Shown: positions 16,568 through 24,694 of the stretch, piece after piece
Position numbering within the stretch: the stretch's first letter is position 1
How the letters are laid out: each line of letters opens with the position of its first letter
From: Peptococcaceae bacterium SCADC1_2_3
GTDB lineage: Bacteria > Bacillota > Desulfotomaculia > Desulfotomaculales > Nap2-2B
Length of the DNA stretch: 54,255 nt
NCBI GenBank assembly: GCA_000681355.2
Contig: JJNX02000007.1
Coordinates: 1 to 54,255, forward strand
Direction: 5' to 3'
Notes under the pieces: model-generated
The model's database searches: none
What the model was told of the DNA's origin: nothing
What the model saw: the letters and a program-made list of their open reading frames with translations, nothing else
Program-made: the position numbers and the translations under genes

Positions 16568-17542
16568 GTGCCTTTGAGGAGGCGGGGGCAAAAAAATATA
16601 ATTGCTGTTCTTTGTTTGATAGGCTTTGTTTTTTTAGTTTTTGCCGGTTACTCCAGAGCCCAAAAAAAAGTTACTGTTTGTGTTGAGGGTAAAAAAATGG
16701 AGGTTCAAACCTTTAAAAAGACCGTGGGAGAAGTTCTGCAGGAGAAAAATATACCTTTAAAGCAACAGGATAAAGTTGCTCCGGCCACCTTTACTTTTTT
16801 AAAAGATGGCCTTAAAATTGTAATAAGGCAAGCCATACCGGTGACCATTACGGCAGATAACCGGACCCAAAAATACTGGGTTTATCCAGGTGCAGTAGCT
16901 GAAGTGCTTCAAAGTCAGGATGTTTCTTTAGGGAAAAATGACCTGGTTAGACCCCCGTTAACCGGCGTGGTGAGGGCGGGTGCTCAAATTAAAGTAACCC
17001 GGGTGGTTAAAAAAGAAAAGGTTAATGAAATTAAGTTAGCTTTCAATACACAACGTGAAACCAACCCTAATTTGCCTCGCGGCTTTACCCAGGTAAGCCG
17101 GGACGGTAGAAGCGGCTTAGAAAAACAAAATTGGCAAATTACTTACCATGACGGACGGGAAGTGGAGCGCCGTCTCTTAGCGCATACAATTGTTCTTGCC
17201 CCAAAGAATAGAGTCTTGCAGGTAGGAACAAAAAGACAGGTAGCCGTCTCCCGAAGCGGTCAAGGAACAAATTCTACTCAAGAAATGACTATGCTGGCTA
17301 CCGCATACACTCATACGGGAAATAATACGGCTTCAGGGGCACCCCCCGGTTATGGCACTGTTGCGGTTGACCCGCGGGTAATCCCGCTGGGAACATGTCT
17401 TTATATTGAGGGATATGGTCATGCGGTAGCCCAGGACACCGGACCGGCCATTAAGGGTCAAAGAGTGGACGTATTTTTTGAAACAGGGACGCAGGCCAGG
17501 CAATGGGGAATGCGTTCGGTAAAAGTTAAAGTTTTGCGTTGA
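16568..17542 (+). CDS. yabE: YabE-like protein with DUF348, G5 and 3D domains
   Basis: Membrane-anchored cell-wall protein related to resuscitation-promoting factors. Arg/Lys-rich start, membrane segment about 10-29 (NIIAVLCLIGFVFLVFAGYS), two DUF348 repeats (about 34-90 and 91-145), a G5 domain (about 150-228) and a C-terminal 3D domain. The three Asp are in VDPRVIPLG (Asp269), AQDTG (Asp290) and RVDVFF (Asp301). The listed GTG lacks a good ribosome site. The frame stays open to 16520, where CTG is preceded by a strong GAGGGGGAG, so a 16-residue longer protein from an unusual start is possible. Rpf-like lytic activity on peptidoglycan is inferred. Confidence 0.88.
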   Translation: MPLRRRGQKNIIAVLCLIGFVFLVFAGYSRAQKKVTVCVEGKKMEVQTFKKTVGEVLQEKNIPLKQQDKVAPATFTFLKDGLKIVIRQAIPVTITADNRTQKYWVYPGAVAEVLQSQDVSLGKNDLVRPPLTGVVRAGAQIKVTRVVKKEKVNEIKLAFNTQRETNPNLPRGFTQVSRDGRSGLEKQNWQITYHDGREVERRLLAHTIVLAPKNRVLQVGTKRQVAVSRSGQGTNSTQEMTMLATAYTHTGNNTASGAPPGYGTVAVDPRVIPLGTCLYIEGYGHAVAQDTGPAIKGQRVDVFFETGTQARQWGMRSVKVKVLR

Positions 17543-17575
17543 GGGTAAATTCTTTTTAATAAGGGAAAGGAGAAA

Positions 17576-18475
17576 GTGATTAACCCGGTTTCCCCAAGTC
17601 AGGTGCGCGCAATCTTAAAAGAGTATCAGATTCACTGCCGGAAAAGCTTAGGGCAAAATTTTTTGGGAGACGCAAATATTGTCAGAAAAATTATTGCCGG
17701 CGCCCGGTTAGACCCGGCGGATGTGGTGGTAGAAATAGGACCAGGGCTGGGAGCGCTTACCCGGGAGCTGGCTAGAAGAGCCCGTTTAGTGTTAGCCGTA
17801 GAAAAAGACGAAACATTACTTCCTGTTTTAAAAGAAACCCTGGCCGGGTTAGAAAATGTAATTGTAATCCATGAGGACGCCAGAAAGGTTGATTTTGACG
17901 CCTTGGTGGCCTTAAAAACAAACATAAGTAGCGGTCTTCCTTATAAATTAGTCGCTAATTTACCTTATTCTATCACTACTCCTTTACTTACGTACCTTTT
18001 AAGAAAAAAGTTTAATTTTAGTTTGTTGGTTGTTATGGTCCAAAAAGAAGCAGCCAACCGGATCAAGGCCTTGCCTGGCAGTAAGGATTATGGCCTACTT
18101 AGTATCACCGTTCAGTTTTATACTGTTTTACAGGGTTCATTTCCGGTATCCCGGACCGTTTTTGTGCCCCAGCCCAAAGTAGACGCCGCGGTTTTATGCT
18201 TAAGCCGGCGGGAAAAACCAAGCTGTTATGGGTTAAAAGAGGATCTTATTTTTATTTTAGCCCAGGAAGCCTTAAACCAAAGGCGAAAAACTGTTTTAAA
18301 CGCCCTGGCTAACGCCCCGCAAGGCCTTAACCTGGACAAGAATATTTGGGCAGATCTTCTTAAAAGAGCCCAAATAAATCCTTACCGGCGGGGGGAAACT
18401 TTAAGTATTGAAGAATTTTCTGCTTTAGCCAAGGCGGTTTGGCTTTACCTGAAAAGCCAGTATTTTATAGACTAA
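17576..18475 (+). CDS. rsmA: 16S rRNA (adenine-1518/1519-N6)-dimethyltransferase
   Basis: KsgA family. HCRKSLGQNFLGDANIV, SAM-binding VVEIGPGLGALTRELA, a VEKD acidic residue and the catalytic NLPYSITTPLL motif, with FVPQPKVDAAVL near the C-terminus. Full length at 299 aa. GTG start behind AAAGGAG. In Bacillus rnmV lies between yabE and ksgA; here it is absent and rsmA follows yabE directly after 33 bases. Confidence 0.95.
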   Translation: MINPVSPSQVRAILKEYQIHCRKSLGQNFLGDANIVRKIIAGARLDPADVVVEIGPGLGALTRELARRARLVLAVEKDETLLPVLKETLAGLENVIVIHEDARKVDFDALVALKTNISSGLPYKLVANLPYSITTPLLTYLLRKKFNFSLLVVMVQKEAANRIKALPGSKDYGLLSITVQFYTVLQGSFPVSRTVFVPQPKVDAAVLCLSRREKPSCYGLKEDLIFILAQEALNQRRKTVLNALANAPQGLNLDKNIWADLLKRAQINPYRRGETLSIEEFSALAKAVWLYLKSQYFID

Positions 18476-18490
18476 ATGAAGGGATGAAAA

Positions 18491-18961
18491 ATGTATTTCG
18501 CCAGCCCAACTAAAGGCAAGCTTTCCTTTGAAGAAATGATGGCCGATATTGCCGGTTATATTACTGGTCTACCTACCTCGGCCTATAAAGTAATTATTGG
18601 TTCTGATTCTCAGGTCAGACAAGAAACTTGCTTTGTTACGGCTATAATTGTCCACCGAATTGGTAAAGGCGGCCGCTATTATTACCGCAAAAAAATCCAG
18701 CGTAAAATTAAAAGTTTAAGGCAAAAAATTTTTTACGAAACGGCCCAAAGTTTAGAAATAGGAGCAATGGTAACTAATTATTTTGCAGAAAGCGGACTGG
18801 ATGATACGGAGGTAGAAATTCATATTGACGTTAGTAAACACGGCGAGACCAAAGATTTAATCCGGGAAGTAGTTGGTATGGTCATTGGGAGTGGTTTTCA
18901 AGCTAAAATTAAACCAGAGGCTTTTGGTGCTTCTGCTGTAGCCGACAAACATACCAAATAA
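18491..18961 (+). CDS. YkuK-like RNase H-fold protein (DUF458)
   Basis: YFASPTKGKLSFEEMM, IIGSDSQVRQETCFVTAIIVH and EVEIHIDVSKHGETKDLIRE followed by GFGAKIKP-like residues and ADKHTK are the hallmarks of the DUF458/YkuK family. The conserved Asp residues lie in a predicted RNase H-like fold. The biological role is not established; association with sporulating Firmicutes is known. At 156 aa it is full length. It starts ATG after GGGATGAAAA, 15 bases after rsmA, so it is probably cotranscribed. Confidence 0.85.
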   Translation: MYFASPTKGKLSFEEMMADIAGYITGLPTSAYKVIIGSDSQVRQETCFVTAIIVHRIGKGGRYYYRKKIQRKIKSLRQKIFYETAQSLEIGAMVTNYFAESGLDDTEVEIHIDVSKHGETKDLIREVVGMVIGSGFQAKIKPEAFGASAVADKHTK

Positions 18962-19036
18962 ACTAGCGATCAGCACTGTAGCACCGAAAAACCAATCGGC
19001 ACCAAATATTTAGCGGTAAAAAAAATAATGTTTACT

Positions 19037-19069
19037 CTATAAGTGCCACCGTAGGGGTGGCACTTATAG
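19037..19069. repeat. Perfect 14-bp inverted repeat
   Basis: CTATAAGTGCCACC and GGTGGCACTTATAG around GTAGG. No T-run follows, so it is not a classical terminator. It lies between the ykuK-like gene and yabG. Confidence 0.7.
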
Positions 19070-19191
19070 TTTGAGGGACTTGCAAGGGGTCAGGCTGTTA
19101 TGGTGGTAGCTAAATAAATTGTCTTCCTTTCTTAGCACTATTTAACTTTATAAGGCATAAAATGTAAAAATATTAGCGGGAGGACAATTAT

Positions 19192-20073
19192 ATGGACCAA
19201 ATCAAAGTAAATGACCCGGTAGGGAGAAAGTCTTATGGTTGCGATATATTTTTTAAAGTTTTAGCCATTTTTACGGACGATAATGGTCAGGAACAGGCTT
19301 TCTTAAAAGGGCTTGATATGCGTCTTATGGCCACTGCCCCGGTAGACGATTTATGTAAGCTTGAACCTGCTCAAATAACCGCCCACTGGCATAATTTTAT
19401 GACCAAAAACCATAACCAGATGAAACGAATTTTTCAAAGGCGCCAGCAAGACCAGCTTAAAAGCCTGAACCGGTCCGTTGGTTTAGTCAATAAAATAGAA
19501 AGCTTCGATGTTCCTGGTACGGTTGTGCACGTAGACGGGGATAATGATTATTTAGAGCTATGCCTGACTACTTACCGTCAGTTAAATATTCGGGCCCATG
19601 GCTACAGTATTGAAGAAGATGAACAGCCGGAAAAAATTTTAGCCGTTTTAACCAAACACCGTCCCGATATTTTAGTGCTTACCGGACATGACGGGTTAGC
19701 TAAAGGGGCTAGGGATTTTTCCGATTTAAATAACTATCATAACTCAAAATATTTTGTGGCCGCAATAAAAATAGCCCGCCAGTACGAAAAAAGCCTTGAT
19801 GATTTGGTAATATTTGCTGGAGCCTGCCAGTCTTATTACGAAGCTATTTTAGAAGCCGGGGCTAATTTTGCCAGCTCCCCTAAGCGCATTTTAATTCACG
19901 CCTTTGACCCGGTTTTTGTGGTTGAAAAAATTGCCTATACCTCCATTTACGACCCCATTCCCATTAAAGATGTAATTGCCGGTACCATCACTGGCTTTGA
20001 TGGTGTTGGAGGTATAGAAACTAAGGGCAAATTCCGGCTGGGCGTTCCCAAAACACCTTATCATAATATTTAG
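19192..20073 (+). CDS. yabG: Sporulation-specific protease YabG
   Basis: A cysteine protease that processes spore-coat proteins such as SpoIVA and SafA late in sporulation. Recognised by KVNDPVGRKSYGCDIFFKV, TGHDGLAKGARDFSDLNNY, FAGACQSYYEAILEAGANFA (with the conserved Cys) and SSPKRILIHAFDPV. Full length at 293 aa. ATG follows GGGAGGAC. Upstream, CATAAAATG at 19155-19163 loosely resembles a sigma-K -10 box, but the match is too weak to list. Its presence is good evidence for endospore formation. The hairpin at 20097-20148 ends its transcript. Confidence 0.95.
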   Translation: MDQIKVNDPVGRKSYGCDIFFKVLAIFTDDNGQEQAFLKGLDMRLMATAPVDDLCKLEPAQITAHWHNFMTKNHNQMKRIFQRRQQDQLKSLNRSVGLVNKIESFDVPGTVVHVDGDNDYLELCLTTYRQLNIRAHGYSIEEDEQPEKILAVLTKHRPDILVLTGHDGLAKGARDFSDLNNYHNSKYFVAAIKIARQYEKSLDDLVIFAGACQSYYEAILEAGANFASSPKRILIHAFDPVFVVEKIAYTSIYDPIPIKDVIAGTITGFDGVGGIETKGKFRLGVPKTPYHNI

Positions 20074-20096
20074 TTAACCAGTTTACTGACCATCAC

Positions 20097-20148
20097 CCTT
20101 TCCTGTTCGTAAGCATAATATAGCTGGTAAGAACAGGGAGGGTTTTTT
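20097..20148 (+). terminator. Terminator hairpin overlapping the next gene's ribosome-binding site
   Basis: A 12-bp stem: CCTTTCCTGTTC (20097-20108) pairs with GAACAGGGAGGG (20131-20142), with two T-G pairs. It is followed by TTTTTT (20143-20148) and immediately by the ATG of the next gene at 20149. The descending arm contains GGGAGGG, the only plausible Shine-Dalgarno for that gene. Confidence 0.75.
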
Positions 20149-21153
20149 ATGTTGCGTTTATTTCACCTTCTAGAAAAGCACCGTTTTTCCTTACTAAAAA
20201 AAACCAATGTTGTTGGCGTAGGAATTGGTTATAAACAAATCGCCAGAGAATACACCCGTGAGCCATCTCTGGTCATTTTTGTAGCTAAAAAAGTTCCTGC
20301 TCACGCGCTTAACCGGCAAGAAGCTGTCCCCAAGCAAATTGGTGGTTTACCCACCGACGTGGTTGAAATTGGCGAGGTGGCGTTATTAAATGAGCGCTTC
20401 CTTAAAGAACGGCCTGCCCGGCCGGGGCTGAGTATCGGGCATTATAAAGTTAGTGCCGGTACTTTTGGGGCCGTAGTAAAGGATAATCTTACCAAGGAAA
20501 AATTAATCCTTAGCAATAACCACGTTTTAGCAAACGCTACCAACGGGAAAGACGGGCGGGCAAAAGCCGGTGATCCAATCTTGCAGCCGGGAGCTTATGA
20601 TGGGGGCGGCGCAGATGACCGTATTGCCACTTTATTTCGGTTTGTGCCGGTAAAAAGAGTCACGCAAGAGTCAGATTGCCCGGTAGCCGCTGGAATTGAA
20701 AAAGCAGGGAATCTTTTCTTAAAGTTGGCGCGGCCAAATTATGAGTTGCGCTTGCTGAAAAAATTTTTTATTTTTAATTACGTTGACGCCGCCGTGGCTC
20801 TTCCTGACGCACCGGGCTTAGTAAATGAAGAAATATTAGAAATAGATAAAGTCGAAGGGGTAGCCGAAGCGGAATTGGGGCAAAAAGTGATAAAAAGCGG
20901 ACGTACCAGTGGTTTAACGGCGGGTAAAGTCATCGCCCATAAGGTTACTTTAAAAGTTACCTTAAGCGCCCAAGAAGAAGCGTGGTTTTCCGACCAGGTA
21001 ATTACGGATATGCTTTCCCGTCCGGGAGATAGCGGTTCTTTGGTTTTAACGACCGGTAAAAAAGCAGTAGGCCTTTTATTTGCTGGTTCAGCGGAGTATT
21101 CTATTTTTAATCAGCTAAAGCATGTTTTTGGGTTGCTTAAAACACATCTTTAA
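20149..21153 (+). CDS. Trypsin-fold serine protease domain protein
   Basis: A chymotrypsin-like triad can be placed: His125 in LSNNHVLA, Asp213 in FNYVDAAVAL and Ser295 in RPGDSGSLVL, with GRTSGLT before the Ser. There is no signal peptide or PDZ domain, so it is not a standard DegP/HtrA protein. The N-terminal about 100 residues (NVVGVGIGYKQI…, PSLVIFVAKKVP) form a domain often found before such proteases. Similar proteins occur singly in Clostridia. The location right after YabG hints at a spore or intracellular role, but that is inference. Translation is probably affected by the hairpin that holds its ribosome site. Confidence 0.8.
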   Translation: MLRLFHLLEKHRFSLLKKTNVVGVGIGYKQIAREYTREPSLVIFVAKKVPAHALNRQEAVPKQIGGLPTDVVEIGEVALLNERFLKERPARPGLSIGHYKVSAGTFGAVVKDNLTKEKLILSNNHVLANATNGKDGRAKAGDPILQPGAYDGGGADDRIATLFRFVPVKRVTQESDCPVAAGIEKAGNLFLKLARPNYELRLLKKFFIFNYVDAAVALPDAPGLVNEEILEIDKVEGVAEAELGQKVIKSGRTSGLTAGKVIAHKVTLKVTLSAQEEAWFSDQVITDMLSRPGDSGSLVLTTGKKAVGLLFAGSAEYSIFNQLKHVFGLLKTHL

Positions 21154-21390
21154 GCCAGCCGGAAAGGTAAAAAAGAAAGGGTAGAAATCCTAATTTATCC
21201 CATGTACTACAGATATTATCTAAAACAGAATTTTAAAGGGCTAAGCAGCAGGAGTTTCACAAAAATGAAGAATTAGCTAAAAATAAGCGGGTTGCAGCCA
21301 GAAAGCAGTTAATGATAAAATAAGTCACCCAAAAACATCAATTATGTTTAGAAATGGTATAAAATCAAGAAAGAGAGGAGTAACATATTA

Positions 21391-22407
21391 ATGAAGAAGT
21401 GCCAAAAAACGTATATTAGCGTGATTTTAATCTTCTCCGCCTTACTTTTTTTAATAAGTTTTGGACAACCTGTGCAGGCGGCTGAAAGTAATCTTAAGGA
21501 TGACGAACAACTTATGGTTGATTTTATTAATCAAAAACGGATTTTGGCCCAATTACCATCTTTACAGGTTGACCCTGCCTTAATAAAAATTGCCCGGTGG
21601 CAGGCTAATGACCTGATGGAAAACCAGGATTATAAAGCTAACTTAATCACTACCGGTACGCTGGCCGCCCTATTAAAAGCAAATGGGGTTACTTACAAAT
21701 ACGCTACCGAAAGCATTGCTAGGGCTGCCTCTCTTAACCAGGCCCAAAATGCTTTGGCCAAGTCAAAGAGTTATCAGCAAACGATTACCAGTAAAAAATA
21801 TGATTGTCTGGGTATTAGCGTAGAGGAAGATGAAACTTACCTATACATAGTACAACTTTTTATTGGAAAGCAAAACGCTCCGGAGGCAGCTTCGTCCTCT
21901 TATAAAACTCAGCCTATCTCTTCCTCGCCCTTACCATCACAATTACCAGGCTCGAATACAATCACTTCTCCTGTTTCACCGGAGACGCCAGTTCCAACAC
22001 CGCCATCAGTCCAAAGTGCCTTTTCGCTAACGGTTGACGAACAAAAGATGATAGATCTGATTAATATCCAGCGGTCTAAGTACGGCTTAACCCCGTTAAA
22101 AATCAACGCGGACCTTACCCGGGCGGCCCGTTTAAAAGCCAATGATATGTTAGAAAATAACTATTTTAGTCATACCTCACCTACGTACGGAAGCCCCTTT
22201 AATATGCTCCGTCAATTTGATATTAGCTACCGTACCGCGGCCGAAAACCTGGCCGGTGCCCCTACCGTGGAAATGGCCCATGAGAGTTTAATGAATTCGC
22301 CAGGGCATCGGGCAAATATTTTAAACCCCAATTTTACAGATATTGGCATAGGGGTTATTTCTGGCAGTGTTTACGGAAAAATTTTTGTGCAGATGTTTAC
22401 GGGATAG
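21391..22407 (+). CDS. Secreted protein with two CAP (SCP/PR1) domains
   Basis: Signal peptide 1-30 (hydrophobic 9-24, cleavage near VQA-AE). A first, degenerate CAP domain (about 35-155, …LMVDFINQKRILAQLPSLQV…) is joined by a Pro/Ser-rich linker (about 160-205) to a complete C-terminal CAP domain (about 207-338). That domain has MIDLINIQRSKYGLTPLKI, ANDMLENNYFSHTSP, TAAENLAG and SPGHRANILNPNFTDIGIGV. The second domain keeps the His residues of YkwD-type proteins; the first lacks the HxxxxN-type motif. The duplication within one protein is notable. Function of bacterial CAP proteins is uncertain. ATG follows AGAGAGGAG. Confidence 0.88.
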   Translation: MKKCQKTYISVILIFSALLFLISFGQPVQAAESNLKDDEQLMVDFINQKRILAQLPSLQVDPALIKIARWQANDLMENQDYKANLITTGTLAALLKANGVTYKYATESIARAASLNQAQNALAKSKSYQQTITSKKYDCLGISVEEDETYLYIVQLFIGKQNAPEAASSSYKTQPISSSPLPSQLPGSNTITSPVSPETPVPTPPSVQSAFSLTVDEQKMIDLINIQRSKYGLTPLKINADLTRAARLKANDMLENNYFSHTSPTYGSPFNMLRQFDISYRTAAENLAGAPTVEMAHESLMNSPGHRANILNPNFTDIGIGVISGSVYGKIFVQMFTG

Positions 22408-22430
22408 CTTGCTTAAAAACTAAAAACTAT

Positions 22431-22480
22431 CACCCCCACCCTAACCCTCCCCCTTCAAGGGGGAGGGAAGGGAGGGGGTG
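22431..22480. repeat. C/G-rich inverted repeat
   Basis: CACCCCC…CCCTCCCCCTT is followed by AAGGGGGAGGG…GGGGGTG, a nested near-perfect hairpin between the CAP gene and a convergent gene. It resembles CCCTAACCC-type repeats seen in many genomes and may serve as a terminator-like structure despite having no T-run. Confidence 0.6.
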
Positions 22481-22524
22481 GTTCGGTAATTGAAGGGATA
22501 ATTAAGAAACATTTTAATAGTTGC

Positions 22525-23379
22525 TTAATCTTTAAAAATAGCTATATAACTGTTAAGCGGTACACTTAAGGAATTAGCAATAGGCGGACATTTAGCTTTA
22601 AAAAGATAAAAGATTTTTTGGGATAAAGATAGTTCGGGTAAAGTTTCGTAATAACCCATACCTTTAGCCAATAAAAGATCGGTGTTTGTTAAAGTTTCGT
22701 AAAAAGATTTGCTGACCAAAGAAAGGTCAAGCCCTGGCGTATCCGTGCCGGTGGTGATGACCTTTTTAAATTTTGCGCCAATTTCAAGATTTTGAAGGTC
22801 TTTTAGGGTAAGGTCATTTTGGGCGGGGTTTTCCTTAACTACATATACTACCTCAGCGTATTCTTCAAGTTTTTGAAACAAAGGCTGGTCAAAAAAACAT
22901 TCCCCGGCGTTGTCAGCAAAATAAAGGATATGTTGGCGTTTTTTAGCAATTTTAAAACTGGTTAAAAGATCCTCCAGGGCTTTTATATTATCCCGGGCAA
23001 AACGTACCGGCGACTGCAGTTCTTTTTTTATGGTGTCTAAATCAACAAAAAAATCAATGCTGTTTCCTAAGGCAGCTAAAGCAAGCAAGGAAGGCAAGTC
23101 GTTCTTTAACTTTATTTCGGCTACCAGAGCGGCGGCAAGGGCCATTTCCTTTTTTTTAACGTTAGCAAAAGGGTCTTTATTTCCGGTAGCCGTACGGATC
23201 ACTCTTTGCAGTTCCCCGGCTAATTGGGTTGGAATAGCAGAAAAAGAAAAAGATGAATTTAAGTAAGCCAGCCCCTTTTTAAGAGCGGCCTCCTCCTGGG
23301 CCGGGTCTTGACCGGCCAGTTTAGCCGTGCGGCGGGTTAAACCCTCCAGGCACTGGTAGCAATATTCTTTTGCCCGCAA
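22525..23379 (-). CDS. ARMT1-like/DUF89 damage-control phosphatase family protein
   Basis: DUF89 proteins are metal-dependent phosphatases thought to remove harmful phosphometabolites. The N-terminal Cys pair (CYQC, 7-10) and long helical region are typical of the bacterial branch. The metal site residues are in ILYFADNAGECFFDQPL (Asp-Asn). Further family motifs are VVKENPAQNDLTLKDL (often VRGxPVINDAT in relatives), GTDTPG, LLAKGMGYYETL and FLFKAKCPPIA. Full length at 284 aa. The gene starts near 23379 with AAAGGGGGC-like purines upstream. Confidence 0.87.
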   Translation of the reverse strand: MRAKEYCYQCLEGLTRRTAKLAGQDPAQEEAALKKGLAYLNSSFSFSAIPTQLAGELQRVIRTATGNKDPFANVKKKEMALAAALVAEIKLKNDLPSLLALAALGNSIDFFVDLDTIKKELQSPVRFARDNIKALEDLLTSFKIAKKRQHILYFADNAGECFFDQPLFQKLEEYAEVVYVVKENPAQNDLTLKDLQNLEIGAKFKKVITTGTDTPGLDLSLVSKSFYETLTNTDLLLAKGMGYYETLPELSLSQKIFYLFKAKCPPIANSLSVPLNSYIAIFKD

Positions 23380-23493
23380 GATAAAAGCCCCCTTTTAAAA
23401 AATTGGATTACCAATATTGCCACGTGGTCTGTTTCAGTCCGGCTTTGCTCCGGTGTTTCAGACCGACCAGATAACGACTTTTTAAATAAAGGC

Positions 23494-24477
23494 TTATTTT
23501 CCGGCAATTAACTCGTCTAAAGTTTTAAAAGTGTATCCTTGGCCTTTAATGTCTTTGATAAGCCTGTCTAAAGCCTCCGTATTATCCTGAGAAACAGCGT
23601 GAAGAAGAACAACAGCTCCGTGGTGTAAATTGTCCATCACTGTCTGGTAGGCTTCATCAGGACCGCCAGGCATGGGGACCCAGTCCTTCATGGCCAGGCT
23701 CCAAAAAATATTATAATAGCCTAAAGCTTTGGTTTGAGCCAGGGTTCGTTCACTGTACTCCCCTTTTGGGGAGCGCAAATAAATCATGTTTTTTCCGGTA
23801 AGCCGGTTAAATTCATTTTCTACTTGTTCAAGCTCCTCTTTAATTTGTTCGGCGGTCAAATCAGGAAAACAAGGGTGATTCATGGAGTGGTTGCCCACGA
23901 TATGTCCTTCCTTAACCATCCTTTTAACCAGTTCAGGCTGCGATTTTAAGTAGTGTCCGGTGACAAAAAAGGCCGCCGTTACATTATTTTCCCGTAAAAT
24001 ATCCAGGATTTTAGGAGTATATCCATTTTCATAACCTTCGTCAAAAGTTAAATAAATTTCCTTGCGGGAAGGATTACCCAGGTAATAAGCGTCATATTTC
24101 TTTAAGGTTTGCTGAATGGCAACAGGCACCTCGGGTGTAGCGTGAAGCTTGTTTCTTTTAAGGCCCCAGCCGCGTTTTTCGTTAGATAGATTTTCTAAAA
24201 CCTCGGAAGATTCAGTAACGTTAGTAGTAGGTTCTGAAATAAGGGTATCGGCTTTATTTGGCTCTTGCTTTGTTGGCTCTTGCTTTGTTGGCTCTTGCTT
24301 TGCTTCCGTTTTTGTTTGGTTAACCGGTTTTTTATTATTTGGCGTAATAACTTTTGCCTGGGGATAAACCTTTTCTTTTGCGTTTTGGGAAGAGGGTTGG
24401 TTTTTGCCGGCGTAAACAGCAATACATACAGCAAGCACCACAAAAAGAAAAACAATTAACCACGAAACTTTCTTCAA
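23494..24477 (-). CDS. pdaA: PdaA-like polysaccharide (N-acetylmuramic acid) deacetylase
   Basis: NodB-fold deacetylase. In B. subtilis PdaA makes the muramic-delta-lactam of spore cortex. N-terminal membrane anchor (4-23), then a variable linker with three tandem KQEPT-type repeats (60-74). The catalytic domain begins at WGLKRN. TFDEGYENGYT (144-154) carries the metal/catalytic Asp, and GNHSMNHP carries the zinc His197 and His201. RSPKGEYSERTL and LLHAVS complete the site. YENGYTxxILD is characteristic of PdaA rather than general deacetylases. Start ATG with GGAGG upstream on the minus strand. Confidence 0.9.
   Translation of the reverse strand: MKKVSWLIVFLFVVLAVCIAVYAGKNQPSSQNAKEKVYPQAKVITPNNKKPVNQTKTEAKQEPTKQEPTKQEPNKADTLISEPTTNVTESSEVLENLSNEKRGWGLKRNKLHATPEVPVAIQQTLKKYDAYYLGNPSRKEIYLTFDEGYENGYTPKILDILRENNVTAAFFVTGHYLKSQPELVKRMVKEGHIVGNHSMNHPCFPDLTAEQIKEELEQVENEFNRLTGKNMIYLRSPKGEYSERTLAQTKALGYYNIFWSLAMKDWVPMPGGPDEAYQTVMDNLHHGAVVLLHAVSQDNTEALDRLIKDIKGQGYTFKTLDELIAGK
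24260..24304. repeat. 15-bp triplicate tandem repeat inside pdaA
   Basis: GGCTCTTGCTTTGTT occurs at 24260 and 24275, with a third, partly diverged copy at 24290. It encodes repeated KQEPT in the linker of the deacetylase, so copy number can change without frameshift. Confidence 0.85.
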
Positions 24478-24694
24478 TATGTTTTACCTCCTATACGGGG
24501 TTAATTTAGTTATTTTAGTTCTTTTAATGTTAGGGTATACAAAAAAAAGACAGTTTATCCCCCAAAAAGTTACTTTGGATTAAAGTATTCGTCAAAAAAC
24601 CGGTTTTTCCTTTAAAAAGTATTCATTCTTCCTTAACATTTTGATATAATTAAGCACGTGTTTATGAGGGTTAGAATATGGAGGTTTTCTTGAA

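Noticed and set aside
19155-19163. Sigma-K type -10 box before yabG
   Set aside because: CATAAAATG differs from the consensus end and no convincing -35 element could be fixed.
21180-21345. Possible short peptides upstream of the CAP gene (for example ending RVAARKQLMIK)
   Set aside because: Interrupted by stops and without ribosome sites; at most a decayed fragment.
24260-24304. CRISPR-like repeat array
   Set aside because: Three adjacent 15-bp units without spacers, in frame within pdaA; it is a coding tandem repeat. No CRISPR or cas genes were seen in the window.
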